From Bugula neritina (taxonomy: Eukaryota; Bryozoa; Gymnolaemata; Cheilostomatida; Bugulidae), in assembly GCA_964035545.1 (NCBI GenBank), contig OZ037771.1:8852408-8916407 (forward strand): a stretch of 64,000 nucleotides of DNA, read 5' to 3'. The notes beneath the pieces are model-generated. The model was not told the DNA's origin. It worked only from the letters and a program-made list of their open reading frames with translations, and ran no database searches. The translations under genes were made by a program, and so were the position numbers. Positions 63,930 to 64,000 of the stretch are shown here, piece by piece (positions within the stretch are counted from its first letter, which is position 1; each line of letters opens with the position of its first letter).

Positions 63930-64000
63930 AGCCTGGCGCTTCCCGTTGCCTGTGCAGCCACGCGTCCCTGGAGGAGGGAAGGCGTGGGTTGGGACGGTCC

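Larger units (their letters stand above)
61072..64000 (-). mobile_element. Gypsy element A2, cut by the window end
   Basis: 353-bp 3' LTR (61072-61424), purine tract, hairpin, ORF3, pol C-terminus with the same integrase-core deletion as A1, and the RT-deletion join. Gag and 5' LTR lie beyond 64000. It sits at ATAT (61068-61071). Confidence 0.9.

Overview
This is eukaryotic, almost certainly invertebrate animal DNA. It has spliced host genes with GT-AG introns, animal-type membrane proteins (an Ig-like receptor, a PA-TM-RING ubiquitin ligase, the first exon of a Na+/K+-ATPase beta subunit), tRNA-derived SINEs, APE-type non-LTR retrotransposons and many Ty3/Gypsy LTR retrotransposons. The species cannot be fixed from sequence alone; an early-branching animal such as a sponge or cnidarian is a guess. 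There is no prokaryotic operon, CRISPR array, rRNA or certain tRNA gene.

Layout. 1-9.7 kb is transposon debris: a broken endonuclease/RT element on the minus strand, then a second non-LTR element (plus) split by a Mutator-like DNA element with ~315-bp inverted repeats and a 9-bp target duplication, itself split by a deleted Gypsy element. 10.2-23.6 kb is a plus-strand gene for a single-pass Ig-like membrane protein, with introns loaded with SINEs, two deleted Gypsy elements, a DNA element with inverted tandem repeats, and a solo LTR. 24.4-26.9 kb has no recognisable gene. 26.9-35.2 kb is a complete ten-exon minus-strand PA-TM-RING gene (488 residues). Its introns hold several tandem-repeat arrays; one, ~61 copies of a 21-bp unit, starts exactly at the 5' splice site that divides the RING domain. 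36.2-64 kb holds five minus-strand Gypsy elements in a row: E (intact gag and pol), A1, B1, B2 and A2 (cut by the window end). The start of a Na+/K+-ATPase beta gene lies between B1 and B2, and B2 sits in its first intron.

The most interesting system is in the A and B Gypsy families. Beyond gag and pol they carry a third gene (ORF3) in the position env takes in errantiviruses. It appears to be spliced: a 25-nt first exon begins ~24 nt after the pol stop, followed by a ~265-nt intron and a second exon. The protein has a C2H2 zinc finger, a second Cys/His cluster and a predicted C-terminal helix, and does not look like an envelope. Splice sites, phase and intron length agree in A1, A2 and B1. 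Gag and pol are joined by what looks like a textbook -1 frameshift signal (G TTA AAC, 5-nt spacer, 10-11-bp stem). The A family has lost RT and the integrase core but keeps gag, protease, LTRs, the tRNA-Leu primer site and ORF3, so it is probably mobilised in trans by B-like elements. Most of these elements are inserted at ATAT.
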